DNA from: Staphylococcus simiae
GTDB lineage: Bacteria > Bacillota > Bacilli > Staphylococcales > Staphylococcaceae
Direction of reading: 5' to 3'
NCBI RefSeq assembly: GCF_017357005.1
Contig: NZ_CP071589.1
Location: 1,488,001-1,552,000, forward strand
Length of the DNA: 64,000 nucleotides
Part shown: piece after piece, positions 10,252 to 19,604 of the stretch
Position numbering within the stretch: the first letter of the stretch is position 1
Layout of the letters: every line of letters starts with the position of its first letter
The notes under the pieces: generated by a model
The model's input: the letters and a program-made list of their open reading frames with translations, nothing else
What the model was told of the DNA's origin: nothing
Databases searched by the model: none
Made by a program: the position numbers and the translations under genes

Positions 10252-10350
10252 TTATTTTTCACTTTTAGATTGCTTATTTTTCCAATTTGCGAATAAGTTT
10301 TGGGCTTTTGCTTGCTCATTAGCTTGTTTATCTTTAGACTGCTCTGCCAT
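10252..10350 (-). CDS. Small charged protein of 32 residues, unrecognised
   Basis: The frame starts at ATG 10348-10350 and ends with TAA at 10252. The product begins MAEQSKDKQANEQAKAQNLF and ends ANWKNKQSKSEK: very hydrophilic, helix-prone, rich in Lys, Gln, Ala and Asn, with one Trp and no Cys, signal peptide or membrane segment. Codon choice resembles the neighbours. A clear promoter and terminator frame it as its own unit of about 275 nt. The ribosome site is ordinary at best (AAGG 14 bases, GGTG 8 bases before the ATG). I do not recognise a family. It might be a small RNA with a chance frame, but the frame looks coding. Confidence 0.6.
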   Translation of the reverse strand: MAEQSKDKQANEQAKAQNLFANWKNKQSKSEK

Positions 10351-10386
10351 TAGAACTACACCAACCTTTTTATTTATTCTAATGTC

Positions 10387-10415
10387 ATCTTAACTTATCT
10401 AATTTACTCATGCAA
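10387..10415 (-). promoter_or_regulatory. Promoter of the 32-codon unit
   Basis: On the minus strand TTGCAT (10410-10415) and TAAGAT (10387-10392) are spaced by exactly 17 bases, a good SigA-type promoter. The expected start near 10380 leaves a leader of about 30 nt before the ATG at 10350. Confidence 0.6.
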
Positions 10416-10432
10416 CCGTACAAATCTTGTTA

Positions 10433-10912
10433 TTATTGGTATGCTTCTTTAGGTTTCATTATAAGATTTTGTCCTAATTCATTTAAATCTTGTTGCATTT
10501 CGAATTCGGTATTATAAACTCTAATAGAATCTGAACCAAATTTATAAATTATGAATTCATTGTCTCTCTGCCCTATTAAATATTGCTCATTATATGCCAT
10601 ACGAGTTAAACCAGAAACATCCATAAATTCTCTTTTATCTATAAAATTAAAAACATTCTTAATTTGGCTAGTCGGTACGTTTTTTATTAAATCATTATCT
10701 TCGAGTGAGTATCTTTTACCATTTTCCAAAACACGTGGTTGTGGATTTTGACTATTATCTTGCATCACTTGAGTTGATTGAGGTGATGGTTGATTAATAG
10801 GATTCCATTCTTGATCACGAAGGAAAGGCGCATATTTTAAAGCTATATAAACAATGACTAAAATAGCCATTACTGCGATGATATTTTTAATAATAGTAAA
10901 AAAAGTCTTCAT
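10433..10912 (-). CDS. Membrane-anchored staphylococcal protein of unknown function
   Basis: The start is the ATG at 10910-10912 (MKTFFTIIKNIIAVMAIL), after GGAGGC, giving 159 residues; a longer frame upstream lacks a ribosome site. One membrane helix covers about residues 6-26. A Pro/Gln/Asn-rich low-complexity linker (about 38-60) leads to a folded extracytoplasmic-type domain (KRYSLEDNDLIKNVP, EFIIYKFGSDSIRVYNTE). It resembles the family catalogued as DUF4930 that I associate with staphylococci, but I am not certain. It faces away from the small membrane gene at 11068 and lies upstream of the 32-codon unit. Confidence 0.75.
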   Translation of the reverse strand: MKTFFTIIKNIIAVMAILVIVYIALKYAPFLRDQEWNPINQPSPQSTQVMQDNSQNPQPRVLENGKRYSLEDNDLIKNVPTSQIKNVFNFIDKREFMDVSGLTRMAYNEQYLIGQRDNEFIIYKFGSDSIRVYNTEFEMQQDLNELGQNLIMKPKEAYQ

Positions 10913-11067
10913 TGCACGCCTCCTTTTTATATTAATTTTATATTTTTTATCGAAAAATGTCATCAGTCGAGAGCCTTAAACAATATCTATCTAAAGACTG
11001 ATGCAGTCTATTAAAATATACATTATAATGGGTAAAGTCAATATCACAACTTCAAGGAGGTTTAAAA

Positions 11068-11253
11068 ATGAGTATTCTAACAATAATTTTAATTGCATTA
11101 TTAGTTATCCTCCTATTTAGAGTTGGATTCTCAATATTGCGTTTTTTAATTTATATCGGTGTCGTTTTATTATGTATCTATCTAGCTTACCAAGGATTAT
11201 TATGGCTATTAGATTATTTCCATATTTATAATACAGGATTACCTAGATTTTAA
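11068..11253 (+). CDS. Small membrane protein, 61 residues
   Basis: One of only three plus-strand genes here. A strong ribosome site (AAGGAGG, 11055-11061) stands before the ATG, and TATAAT at 11024-11029 supports a promoter. The product has two hydrophobic segments (about residues 4-20 and 26-50; ILIALLVILLF and YIGVVLLCIYLAYQGLLWLL) and a short polar tail. The function is unknown. It is transcribed away from the anchored protein at 10433-10912 and closed by a hairpin shared with the opposing gene at 11341. Confidence 0.75.
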   Translation: MSILTIILIALLVILLFRVGFSILRFLIYIGVVLLCIYLAYQGLLWLLDYFHIYNTGLPRF

Positions 11254-11278
11254 AATAGCATCATTATATAAAAAATAA

Positions 11279-11323
11279 ACTCCTATCAGCTGTAGTTACT
11301 TTCAATACAGGTTGATTAGGAGT
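11279..11323. terminator. Bidirectional terminator between convergent small membrane genes
   Basis: An imperfect inverted repeat (ACTCCTA-TCA from 11279, TGATTAGGAGT to 11323) lies between two converging genes. T-rich sequence follows on the plus side and TTTATTTTTT on the minus side, so it can serve both. Confidence 0.7.
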
Positions 11324-11340
11324 CTTTACATTTTATAGTA

Positions 11341-11628
11341 TTATTTTTTATTTCCAAAAGCATTAGACAAATATCGCAACAGAGCATAACTTCCGACTAA
11401 CAGTAATCCCCATACAACACCCGTTATAATAGAACCAATAATCACAGCAATAAGTGAATATTGTTGATGTGTAACAAGTACTCCAATTACAGTGGTAATT
11501 AAAATTGCTCCTGCTGATAATAAGACAGTATTGATAACTTCTTTTCTTGTTATCTTTATATCTTTAATGTTTATTCTCATTGTATAGATCATCGGAACAA
11601 GCACACCTATGATAAGAAATATAGTCAC
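11341..11628 (-). CDS. Hypothetical membrane protein, 95 residues
   Basis: It starts with GTG (11626-11628) after AGGAGG. Three membrane segments are predicted by eye (about residues 2-16, 32-50 and 60-86), with a basic loop NIKDIKITRKEVIN between the first two and a basic tail. No motif gives a function. It lies upstream of radC's 3' end on the same strand but separated from it by 76 bases. The frame is well formed and has a good ribosome site. Confidence 0.75.
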   Translation of the reverse strand: MTIFLIIGVLVPMIYTMRINIKDIKITRKEVINTVLLSAGAILITTVIGVLVTHQQYSLIAVIIGSIITGVVWGLLLVGSYALLRYLSNAFGNKK

Positions 11629-11704
11629 TGTATTTCCTCCTATGTATATCTTTCGTACGTATTATACACAAGTTTTGACATATATGCTATTAAGCTTAGT
11701 CTCT

Positions 11705-12382
11705 TTATTCAAAATATCCTTCTTCTACTAAGCTAGTGAATTTATTATCACCTATGATGATATGATCTAATAATTCAATTCCTAACAGCTCACCACATTC
11801 TTTCAAACGCATCGTTGTAATAATATCTTCTTGTGATGGTGTAACATCACCAGAAGGATGATTATGTACAGCAATTACAGCATTCGCCGTTTCTTTTATT
11901 GCTATATTGAAGACCTCTCTAGGATGAACTATAGAACTATTTAATGTACCTATAAAAACACAGACTTGTTTGATAACTATGTTTTTAGAATTTAATAATA
12001 TCAACATAAAATGTTCTTGTGCTAAATCCTTCATTGATGACATCATTAATTCAGCAACATCTTCTGGCTTAGTTATTTTGAATTTTTTTATGATATCAGG
12101 TTGGCTTAGTCTTTCAGCTAATTCGAACACTGCCTTTAAAGTAATGGCCTTATGCAACCCTATACCTTTTATATTAGTTAATTCATTGATAGATACCTTT
12201 TTTAATTGACTTAAGCTGCTATACTTCCCTAATAATTCATTACTTATATCAATACTTGAAAATCCCTTTCTACCTGTATTAATAAGTATTGCTAACAATT
12301 CACTATTAGATAAACTTTTAGAGCCATAAGTTAAAAGTCTTTCTCTAGGCATTTCAGATATGTTCATTTCTTTAATTTTCAA
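11705..12382 (-). CDS. radC: RadC family JAB-domain protein
   Basis: The 225-residue protein has an N-terminal helix-hairpin-helix region (LTNIKGIGLHKAITLKAVFE, about 66-85) and a C-terminal JAB metalloprotease-like domain with the full motif VHNHPSGDVTPSQED (about residues 171-185) and an upstream Glu. The RadC name is historical: a repair role is disputed and the activity is unknown. Its ATG overlaps the prepilin peptidase stop by four bases, so the two are translationally coupled. Confidence 0.92.
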   Translation of the reverse strand: MKIKEMNISEMPRERLLTYGSKSLSNSELLAILINTGRKGFSSIDISNELLGKYSSLSQLKKVSINELTNIKGIGLHKAITLKAVFELAERLSQPDIIKKFKITKPEDVAELMMSSMKDLAQEHFMLILLNSKNIVIKQVCVFIGTLNSSIVHPREVFNIAIKETANAVIAVHNHPSGDVTPSQEDIITTMRLKECGELLGIELLDHIIIGDNKFTSLVEEGYFE

Positions 12383-13083
12383 ATATAATATCCTCCTAAA
12401 AATCGAAATAAATTATCGTAGAATATTGAATTTAATATAAAAGCTATAAATATAAAAGGTACTAATGGTAATGCAATAATTCTTCTAAATATTAAAATAC
12501 ATAATGCTACCATACCTGCCAGTAGAAATGTCATTATTAAAAGAATGTTTAAAAAACTGAGTGGGAAAAATAAAGAAAGTACACTGATAACCAATATATC
12601 TCCATAGCCTATACTTGTTCTATAAACAATATAAAATAAATGGGCACTTAAAGTTACAATAAAGAAGGAGATTATGTATATATGAGTGAAAGTAGAAGTA
12701 ACAATAACGTATATAATTAATATCCTTAAATCTATAGTCATTGAGTCAATATCGTTGATAGATAGAACTAGAAAAAATAAAAAGGTTGATATCAATAATT
12801 GCGAATGAATATTAGTAACGGAAAAGTAAATGAGAAAAAATGGGCAAATTGCTAAAACTTCACCAACAAAATGCGTAAGTGGAATTTTTTGTTGACAATA
12901 TCTACACTTTGTCTTTAATAAGATATAACTAAATATAGGGAATAATTCAAACCATGCTAATTGGTGATGACAAGCATCACATTTAGATCTAATGAGACAT
13001 GCTTTAAAATTTAATGTTTTCACACTAGAAATTTGAGATAAAAAACTATATAAACAACTATAACAATACGTTAATACAAGCAC
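12379..13083 (-). CDS. comC: Type IV prepilin peptidase (ComC/PilD type)
   Basis: This membrane aspartyl protease cleaves and methylates competence pseudopilins such as ComGC. The start is GTG 13081-13083 after AAAGGAGG; the nearby ATG frame stops within five codons. Features are the two Cys pairs of the zinc-type loop (CDACHHQ and CRYCQQK, about residues 35-65), the first catalytic Asp in SINDIDSMTID (about 108-118) and the second in GYGD (about 159). Six to seven membrane segments are expected. With 234 residues it is complete. It is followed directly by radC. Confidence 0.93.
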   Translation of the reverse strand: MLVLTYCYSCLYSFLSQISSVKTLNFKACLIRSKCDACHHQLAWFELFPIFSYILLKTKCRYCQQKIPLTHFVGEVLAICPFFLIYFSVTNIHSQLLISTFLFFLVLSINDIDSMTIDLRILIIYVIVTSTFTHIYIISFFIVTLSAHLFYIVYRTSIGYGDILVISVLSLFFPLSFLNILLIMTFLLAGMVALCILIFRRIIALPLVPFIFIAFILNSIFYDNLFRFLGGYYI

Positions 13084-13260
13084 ATATCTTTCCTCCTTTG
13101 TTAAAATTATAATTAAGCGAGTTAAAGTTGTAAATATTGTTAAATGTCATAAAATCCTACTCGCTATCTATGATTTTATTTAGTTATTTATAATAGCTTT
13201 AAATTTTCAGAAAGATACAACTTCATTTTTATAATAAATTGTAACTTTAAAGTTTTATAT

Positions 13261-13451
13261 AAAATTTTGGTTCTCTATTTTTCAGGACTGATAAATAAAA
13301 AATGAATAATTTAATATATAAATTGTTTTGAAGCCGAGACTCCTGAGGGAGCAGTGCTAGTCGAAGACTACAGGCTGAGACAGCACCCTAGGAAAGCGAG
13401 GCTAAAAAAATAATTATGTATCAGTCCAATTTGGGAGAGAACCAAAATTTT
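13261..13451. mobile_element. MITE-like element with 32-bp terminal inverted repeats
   Basis: The ends are inverted copies: AAAATTTTGGTTCTCT (13261-13276) matches the complement of 13436-13451 perfectly, and GGACTGAT (13285-13292) matches ATCAGTCC (13420-13427). The 8 bases between each pair differ. Inside, 13331-13402 is G+C-richer (GCCGAGACTCCTGAGGGAGC...) and resembles an intergenic repeat I recall from staphylococci and other Bacillales. No coding frame is present. The element fills most of the 481-base gap between folC and comC. Confidence 0.65.
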
Positions 13452-13469
13452 TTTGTTTATTCATAAAAG

Positions 13470-13514
13470 ATACCCTTGTTCGTTTTATCAATAAATGTAT
13501 ACGAACAAGGGTAT
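13470..13514 (-). terminator. Terminator after folC
   Basis: A perfect 12-bp stem (TACCCTTGTTCG 13471-13482, CGAACAAGGGTA 13502-13513), with an outer A-T pair, follows the folC stop by about 50 bases. On the minus strand it is followed by TCTTTTATG, a modest T tract. Confidence 0.7.
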
Positions 13515-13564
13515 TTCCAATATTTATCAAATTTTTTAATCATTAATGTAATAATACTAAAGTT

Positions 13565-14830
13565 TTACTCAAATTCAATTTTCGACTTCACTTCACTAAT
13601 GAAATACAAACTACCTGTAACAATTAGTACCTCACCTTGATAATTACGAATAAATTCAACGTAATCATCAACTAATTGTATATTATCCATCTCAATGTTA
13701 GCCACGATTTCTTCTTTTCGTAACGCCTTAGGAAAGTCAAATTCAGTAACATAAATTTGTTGAGCAATCTTGCTTAAATGATTAATCATGTCATTAACTG
13801 GTTTACCTTTAATAGCAGAAAATAAAATATCTACTTTATCAAAATGATAATAGTTTTGTATTGTATCAATCAAAGCATCTATACTTTCTGAATTATGCGC
13901 ACCATCTAAAATAATAATTGGTTGCTCTTGTACTTGTTCAATACGTCCTGACCAATAAACTGACTCAATTCCATCAATCATTTTATTAAAATCAAGTTCA
14001 ATTAATCCAAGTTCATTTAATTCAATTAATGCTGTAATAGCAAGTGCTGCGTTTTGTTTTTGATGTTCACCTAACATATTCAAAATGATTGTTTCTAATT
14101 CATATTCTTTATAGCGATAAGTAAACTCATCCTTTTGTGATACAACTATAATTTCTCGATCTAATTCTATAGGTTTAGCATGTTGTTCAACAGCACGATC
14201 CCTAACATATTTAAGCGCTTCTTCATTTTTAACTGCATAAATAATCGGTGTATTAGGTTTAATAATTGCACCTTTATCTTTAGCAATATCTAAATATGAA
14301 TTACCTAAAATATCTGTGTGGTCGAGTCCAATACTTGTCAAAATAGATAGCACTGGATTAAAAACATTCGTCGAATCATTTTTAATTCCTAAACCAGCCT
14401 CGACTATAACAAAATCAACTGGATGTAATTGACCAAAATATAAAAACATCATCGTAGTTATAATTTCAAATTCAGTAGCTACACCCAAATCTGTTTGTTC
14501 ATCCATTTTTTCGCTAATGGGCTTAACTAATGAAACTAACTCTACAATATCGTCATTTGAAATAGGTGTACCATTTAAACTAATACGTTCATTAAATGTT
14601 TCAATGAATGGTGATGTAAACGTACCGACTTCATAACCATTTTCAACTAAAGCTGTTCTTAAATAGGCAACTGTTGAACCTTTTCCGTTTGTACCACCGA
14701 CATGAATACCTTTGATATTATTTTGTGGATTATTAAATTGTTGTAACATCCATTCCATACGCTTAACGCCAGGCTTAATGCCGAACTTAGTTCTTTCATG
14801 GATCCAATACAAGCTGTCTAGGTAATTCAT
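13565..14830 (-). CDS. folC: Folylpolyglutamate synthase / dihydrofolate synthase
   Basis: FolC adds glutamates to folates in the cytoplasm. The 421-residue protein has the Mur-ligase-like P-loop HVGGTNGKGSTVAYLR (about 42-57), the GLGIKNDSTNV loop, GLDHTDILGNS and the C-terminal domain beginning at WSGRIEQVQ, with DGAHN near residue 311. It lies 11 bases after valS in the same direction, as in other staphylococci and bacilli, and is probably co-transcribed from the valS T-box promoter. Confidence 0.96.
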   Translation of the reverse strand: MNYLDSLYWIHERTKFGIKPGVKRMEWMLQQFNNPQNNIKGIHVGGTNGKGSTVAYLRTALVENGYEVGTFTSPFIETFNERISLNGTPISNDDIVELVSLVKPISEKMDEQTDLGVATEFEIITTMMFLYFGQLHPVDFVIVEAGLGIKNDSTNVFNPVLSILTSIGLDHTDILGNSYLDIAKDKGAIIKPNTPIIYAVKNEEALKYVRDRAVEQHAKPIELDREIIVVSQKDEFTYRYKEYELETIILNMLGEHQKQNAALAITALIELNELGLIELDFNKMIDGIESVYWSGRIEQVQEQPIIILDGAHNSESIDALIDTIQNYYHFDKVDILFSAIKGKPVNDMINHLSKIAQQIYVTEFDFPKALRKEEIVANIEMDNIQLVDDYVEFIRNYQGEVLIVTGSLYFISEVKSKIEFE

Positions 14831-14841
14831 CGTTATTACTC

Positions 14842-17472
14842 CTATGCTTTTAATTGTTCAATTCTTGCCTTAACACCATTATATTTCTCTTTATAATCTT
14901 GTTGTTTACGTTTTTCTTCATTTATAACTTTTTCTGGTGCTTTGTTGACAAAGTTTTCATTTGATAATTTTTTGTCTACACGATCTACTTCACTTTGTAG
15001 TTTTTCAAGCTCTTTTTCTAAACGACTAATTTCTTTGTCCATATCAATTAATCCTTCAAGTGGCAATACAACATTACCAGCTAGTACAACTGAAGTCATT
15101 GCTTTTTCAGGTATATCAATATTTGTACTAATCGTTAACTCACTTGGATTACAGAATTTGTGTAAGTAATCAGCATTTTCGGATAGTGTAGTTTCTATTT
15201 CTTTATCTTTAGCTTCAATTAGAATTGGAATTTCTTTAGATAAAGGTGTATTAACTTCTACACGAGATTGTCTCACTGATTTAATAATTTCAACTAATTG
15301 TTGCATTGTTTCTTTACTTTCATTAAATATTAGCTCTGAACGAACTTCAGGCCATGCTGCTTTAACAATTGTGTCACCTTCATGAGGTAAACTTTGCCAA
15401 ATTTTTTCAGTAACGAATGGCATGAATGGATGTAACATTCTCATTATATTATCTAAAGTATAACTTAAAACGGATCGTGTTGTTTGTTTTTGAGATTCAT
15501 CTTCACCATTCATTGGTATTTTACTCATCTCGATATACCAATCACAGAAGTCATCCCAAATAAAGTTATATAAAGCACGGCCTACTTCACCAAATTCATA
15601 TCTATCACTTAAATCAGTTACTGTGGCAATTGTTTCATTTAGCCGCGTTAAAATCCATTTATCAGCTAATGATAAATTACCTGATAAATCAATATCTTCG
15701 ACTTTGAAATCTTCACCGATGTTCATCAAACTAAAACGTGCACCGTTCCAAATTTTATTAATGAAATTCCAAACAGATTCTACTTTTTCAGTAGAATAAC
15801 GTAAATCGTGTCCAGGTGATGAACCAGTAGCTAAGAAGTAACGTAAGCTATCTGCACCATATTCATCGATAACATCCATTGGATCGACACCATTTCCAAG
15901 TGATTTACTCATCTTACGTCCATCTTCAGCTCTTACTAAACCATGTAATAATACGTCGTTAAATGGGCGACGATCAGTAAACTCTAAACCTTGGAAAATC
16001 ATACGTGCTACCCAGAAGAAAATAATATCATAACCAGTTACTAACGCATTAGTTGGATAATAACGTTGGAAATCTTCACTTTCTGTATCTGGCCAACCCA
16101 ATGTAGAGAATGGCCATAAGGCACTTGAGAACCATGTATCTAGTACATCTTCATCTTGTTGCCAATTTTCAATGTCTGTTGGTGCTTCTTCACCAACATA
16201 TATTTCTCCAGTTTCTTTATGATACCATGCTGGAATTTGATGACCCCACCATAATTGTCTTGAAATCGTCCAGTCACGAATATTTTCCATCCATTGATTA
16301 AATGTATGTTCAAAACGACTTGGATAAAAATCAATACGATCATCAGTCTGTTGATTGTCTAGTGCTCGTTGCGCAAGTGTATCCATTTTAACAAACCATT
16401 GTGTTGATAAATAAGGTTCTACTACAGCACCTGAACGTTCAGAATGACCAACAGAATGCATATGTTCGTCAATTTTTATAACTAAATCTTGTTCCTTTAA
16501 ATCTTCTACTAGTTGTTTTCGACAATCAAAACGATCCAAGCCTTCATATTTTCCAGCTTTATCATTCATCTTACCATTTTCATCCATAACGATGATATTT
16601 TCTAAATGATGACGTTGACCAATTTCAAAGTCATTAGGGTCATGTGCAGGTGTCACTTTCATAGCACCTGAACCAAAATCAATATCTACATATTCATCAG
16701 CTATAATTGGCAATTCACGACCAACAATCGGTAAAATCACTGTCTTACCAATAACATCTTTATAACGTTCATCATTAGGATTAACAACAATCGCTGTGTC
16801 TCCTAGCATCGTTTCAGGTCTAGTCGTTGCTATTTCAATATAGCCATTACCATCTGCATATGGATATTTAAAATGATAAAAGGCACCTTGTACATCTTCA
16901 TGAATAACTTCAATATCAGATAATGCAGTACGAGCTTTAGGATCCCAGTTAATAATTCTTTCACCACGATATATGATACCTTTATTATATAAATCAACAA
17001 ATACTTTTTTGACTGCTTTACTCAAACCTTCATCTAATGTAAAACGTTCTCTACTATAGTCTAAGCCTAGGCCTAATTTTGCCCATTGTTGACGAATGAA
17101 TGAAGCATATTCTTCTTTCCAATCCCAAGCTTGTTCTAAAAATTTGTCACGACCTAAATCATAGCGTGATAATCCTTGTTCATTTAATTTAGCTTCTACC
17201 TTAGCTTGAGTAGCGATACCGGCATGATCCATCCCTGGTAAATATAAAGTGTCATAACCTTGCATACGTTTCATACGTGTAATAATATCTTGCAATGTTG
17301 TATCCCAAGCATGCCCTAAATGTAATTTACCTGTCACATTAGGTGGTGGTATAACAATTGTATATGTTTCTTTTGATTTATCTTCAGACGGCTTAAAATA
17401 GCCTTTTTCAACCCATTCTTCATAACGTCCCGCTTCTACTTCACGTGGATTATACTTTGGTTCCATTTCCAT
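14842..17472 (-). CDS. valS: Valyl-tRNA synthetase
   Basis: This 876-residue class I synthetase charges tRNA-Val. The HIGH-type motif ([14 protein letters not shown], about 41-54), the editing domain ([12 protein letters not shown]), the KMSKS motif ([11 protein letters not shown], about 523-533), an anticodon-binding domain and the C-terminal ValS coiled coil (about 805-876) are all visible. The ATG at 17470-17472 follows GGAGGT. Expression is controlled by the T-box upstream. folC follows after 11 bases. Confidence 0.98.
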   Translation of the reverse strand: MEMEPKYNPREVEAGRYEEWVEKGYFKPSEDKSKETYTIVIPPPNVTGKLHLGHAWDTTLQDIITRMKRMQGYDTLYLPGMDHAGIATQAKVEAKLNEQGLSRYDLGRDKFLEQAWDWKEEYASFIRQQWAKLGLGLDYSRERFTLDEGLSKAVKKVFVDLYNKGIIYRGERIINWDPKARTALSDIEVIHEDVQGAFYHFKYPYADGNGYIEIATTRPETMLGDTAIVVNPNDERYKDVIGKTVILPIVGRELPIIADEYVDIDFGSGAMKVTPAHDPNDFEIGQRHHLENIIVMDENGKMNDKAGKYEGLDRFDCRKQLVEDLKEQDLVIKIDEHMHSVGHSERSGAVVEPYLSTQWFVKMDTLAQRALDNQQTDDRIDFYPSRFEHTFNQWMENIRDWTISRQLWWGHQIPAWYHKETGEIYVGEEAPTDIENWQQDEDVLDTWFSSALWPFSTLGWPDTESEDFQRYYPTNALVTGYDIIFFWVARMIFQGLEFTDRRPFNDVLLHGLVRAEDGRKMSKSLGNGVDPMDVIDEYGADSLRYFLATGSSPGHDLRYSTEKVESVWNFINKIWNGARFSLMNIGEDFKVEDIDLSGNLSLADKWILTRLNETIATVTDLSDRYEFGEVGRALYNFIWDDFCDWYIEMSKIPMNGEDESQKQTTRSVLSYTLDNIMRMLHPFMPFVTEKIWQSLPHEGDTIVKAAWPEVRSELIFNESKETMQQLVEIIKSVRQSRVEVNTPLSKEIPILIEAKDKEIETTLSENADYLHKFCNPSELTISTNIDIPEKAMTSVVLAGNVVLPLEGLIDMDKEISRLEKELEKLQSEVDRVDKKLSNENFVNKAPEKVINEEKRKQQDYKEKYNGVKARIEQLKA

Positions 17473-17498
17473 ATTAAATACCTCCTAAAAAATAAAAA

Positions 17499-17760
17499 AA
17501 TATCCATCCTATATATTAAAATAGGACGGATATTCCGTGGTACCACCTATATTCAAGAAGAATTTCCAACAATAATCACAATGTTATTAGTCAAATTCTT
17601 CAAGCACTCTAGATAATGATTAACGCTCAAACACGTCTTAGCCTACTGTACATATTTCAACTAAGATAACTAGTGGGCTACCTTCAGTTTAAATCATCTA
17701 CATACTTTCACCAACCATATGCTCTCTTTGAAAATCATTTAAACTTACTCTTCCCAATTT
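17499..17760 (-). promoter_or_regulatory. T-box leader of valS, specifier GTA (valine)
   Basis: On the minus strand the T-box sequence GGTGGTACCACGG (17535-17547) precedes a strong terminator (arms 17499-17512 and 17521-17534) followed by T7. In Stem I, GTTTAAAT pairs with ATTTAAAC, and the loop on the 3' side reads TGAAGGTAG. The specifier there is GTA (17679-17681), a valine codon followed by a purine. Uncharged tRNA-Val would stabilise the antiterminator and let valS be read. Confidence 0.9.
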
Positions 17761-17780
17761 GTATATTAAACTCTTAACTT

Positions 17781-17809
17781 ATAGTATAATGATTGTCAAA
17801 ATAAGTCAA
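17781..17809 (-). promoter_or_regulatory. valS promoter, overlapping the divergent tag promoter
   Basis: TTGACT (17804-17809) and TACTAT (17781-17786) on the minus strand are 17 bases apart. On the plus strand TATAAT (17785-17790), the likely tag -10, overlaps the valS -10. The two promoters cannot both be occupied by RNA polymerase. Confidence 0.55.
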
Positions 17810-17827
17810 TGTATTGGTGGGAATATT

Positions 17828-18385
17828 ATGAATGAATGTGCTTTTGGTACAACGGATCCAGTCTATTTAGATTATCATGATCATTTTTGGGGACAGCCCT
17901 TATATGATAGTAAAGCATTGTTTAAATTACTTGCTTTAGAATCCCAACATGCTGGATTATCTTGGTTAACGATTTTAAAAAAGAAAGATTCTTATGAACA
18001 AGCATTCTATAATTTTGAACCTAGTAAAGTTGCAACAATGACTGCTAGTGATATTAATCAGCTTATGGACTTTCCAAACATAGTTCATCATCGCAAAAAA
18101 TTGGAAGCTATCGTGGCACAAGCTCAAGGATACTTAGCAATCGAGCAACAATACGGAAGTTTCAGTGACTTTTTATGGTCTTATGTGGATGGGCATCCAA
18201 TTGATTTGAACTATAAACATGCTAATGATCGTATTACTGTGGATGAAAGAGCAACTCAGCTTTCAAAAGATTTAAAACAATTCGGTTTTAAGTTTTTGGG
18301 GCCAGTTACTGTATTTTCATTTTTAGAAGCTGCAGGATTGTATGATGCACATTTACAAGATTGTCCTTCTAAACCACAATATTAA
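17828..18385 (+). CDS. tag: DNA-3-methyladenine glycosylase I
   Basis: Tag removes 3-methyladenine from alkylated DNA. The start is the ATG at 17828 (MNECAFGTTDPVYLDYH), giving 185 residues after a GGTGGG ribosome site; the frame is open further upstream but covers the promoter. The zinc site matches the E. coli enzyme: Cys4, His17 and a C-terminal H-x3-C (AHLQDC). The FLGPVTVFSFLEAAGL stretch is also typical. It is divergent from valS and ends in a terminator shared with the AbrB-type gene. Confidence 0.95.
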   Translation: MNECAFGTTDPVYLDYHDHFWGQPLYDSKALFKLLALESQHAGLSWLTILKKKDSYEQAFYNFEPSKVATMTASDINQLMDFPNIVHHRKKLEAIVAQAQGYLAIEQQYGSFSDFLWSYVDGHPIDLNYKHANDRITVDERATQLSKDLKQFGFKFLGPVTVFSFLEAAGLYDAHLQDCPSKPQY

Positions 18386-18396
18386 CTATCATTAAT

Positions 18397-18438
18397 AAAA
18401 ATGAGATGAACACTTATAATTTAGTGTCATCTCATTTT
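18397..18438. terminator. Bidirectional terminator between tag and the AbrB-type gene
   Basis: Arms AAAATGAGATGA (18397-18408) and TCATCTCATTTT (18427-18438) form a 12-bp stem, extended by ACACT/AGTGT. T runs flank both ends. The stem overlaps the last codons and stop of the minus-strand gene at 18432. Confidence 0.85.
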
Positions 18439-19505
18439 TTGCTTGTTACTCTATAATGTAAAATATAATTAATAATAGGTGCTATGATAAATAAAATGAA
18501 AAATATTCTAAAAATATGATAACTTGAAATCATCGCAACATCAGCACCTGTTGCAATTGCTACTAACACTATCTGATTAACACCACCAGGTGCAGCACCT
18601 AAAAATAACTCGTTAATTGGAATGTGATTAAATAAATGAACCACACACACCATTACAAACGATCCTAATATTAACATAATATTTTGAAATGCGATCGCGA
18701 TTGCTATTCGTCCTTTCAAATCACCTAATAAATGTGCAATTTGAATACCGATTCTTATCATATACATTAATTGAGCGACATTTAATATCCAATTGTCTAA
18801 TTTAAATGTTAAACCAGTTGTTAAATTCCAAATAATTAACACAATAATTGGGCCCAATAGTTGATAAGTTGGAAAATTTATTTTAACCATTATAAAATAA
18901 ATTGCTACAATTGCGAGTGCTAATAATCCTATTTGCCATAATTGTAATGCCTCTGTTAATGGTGTAATTGGTGCAACTTTTTGATTAGAGCTTGTACCAC
19001 CACTATCTCTAAAGAAATAGGAGATTAATGGTACTAATATGACAACGAAAATAATTCGTGATGTTTGTGTCAAACTAACGACTAATAAATTGGCTTTTTT
19101 ATTTTGTTCAGCCATAACTAACATTTGACTTAATGCACCTGGAATAACACTGAGCAAAGCTGTTTCTGAGTTAATTTTGGCAATGCGTTTAAAAATCATC
19201 GCCATTATGAGTGCTAATGTAAGTAATAATAAAGTGACAAGAACAATACTCCCCCAGTCATCTTTAATATCAAGGATGACATTTTTGGTAAAACTAGCTC
19301 CAATTTGTACCCCTAAAACAACAATACCAATTTCACTTAACCAAAAAGGCCATTTTATTTCTAATTTAAAAACTTTGATACATAAAATAGCTGCTAAAAT
19401 TGGACCAAACATAAAGGGTAATAAAATGTGAGCTAAACTTAAAATTGTACTAATAATAATAGCTGTGATTGCAACAATAATATTATTTCTAGTTATGATA
19501 GACAT
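18432..19505 (-). CDS. AbrB-type polytopic membrane protein
   Basis: The 357-residue protein has about ten membrane segments in two similar halves, each with a glycine-rich re-entrant motif: LSVIPGALSQMLVMAEQ (about 117-133) and LFLGAAPGGVNQIVLVAIATGADVAMIS (about 300-327, ends cited only). This is the family labelled AbrB or putative ammonia monooxygenase in databases. Those names are not backed by function; a transporter is more likely. Note that it has no relation to the DNA-binding AbrB. It lies between tag and hemL without obvious partners. Confidence 0.85.
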   Translation of the reverse strand: MSIITRNNIIVAITAIIISTILSLAHILLPFMFGPILAAILCIKVFKLEIKWPFWLSEIGIVVLGVQIGASFTKNVILDIKDDWGSIVLVTLLLLTLALIMAMIFKRIAKINSETALLSVIPGALSQMLVMAEQNKKANLLVVSLTQTSRIIFVVILVPLISYFFRDSGGTSSNQKVAPITPLTEALQLWQIGLLALAIVAIYFIMVKINFPTYQLLGPIIVLIIWNLTTGLTFKLDNWILNVAQLMYMIRIGIQIAHLLGDLKGRIAIAIAFQNIMLILGSFVMVCVVHLFNHIPINELFLGAAPGGVNQIVLVAIATGADVAMISSYHIFRIFFILFIIAPIINYILHYRVTSKK

Positions 19506-19604
19506 AAGTGCTCACTACCTTCGTTATATATATTTCACAAGATAATTCAAGTTAATTTACTATTATGTTGACTTATTCTTTACATTTTAAATTACAAATT
19601 TAAA

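Noticed and set aside
18432..19505. DNA-binding transcription regulator AbrB
   Set aside because: The database label is shared by name only; the protein is a ten-segment membrane protein without a DNA-binding domain.
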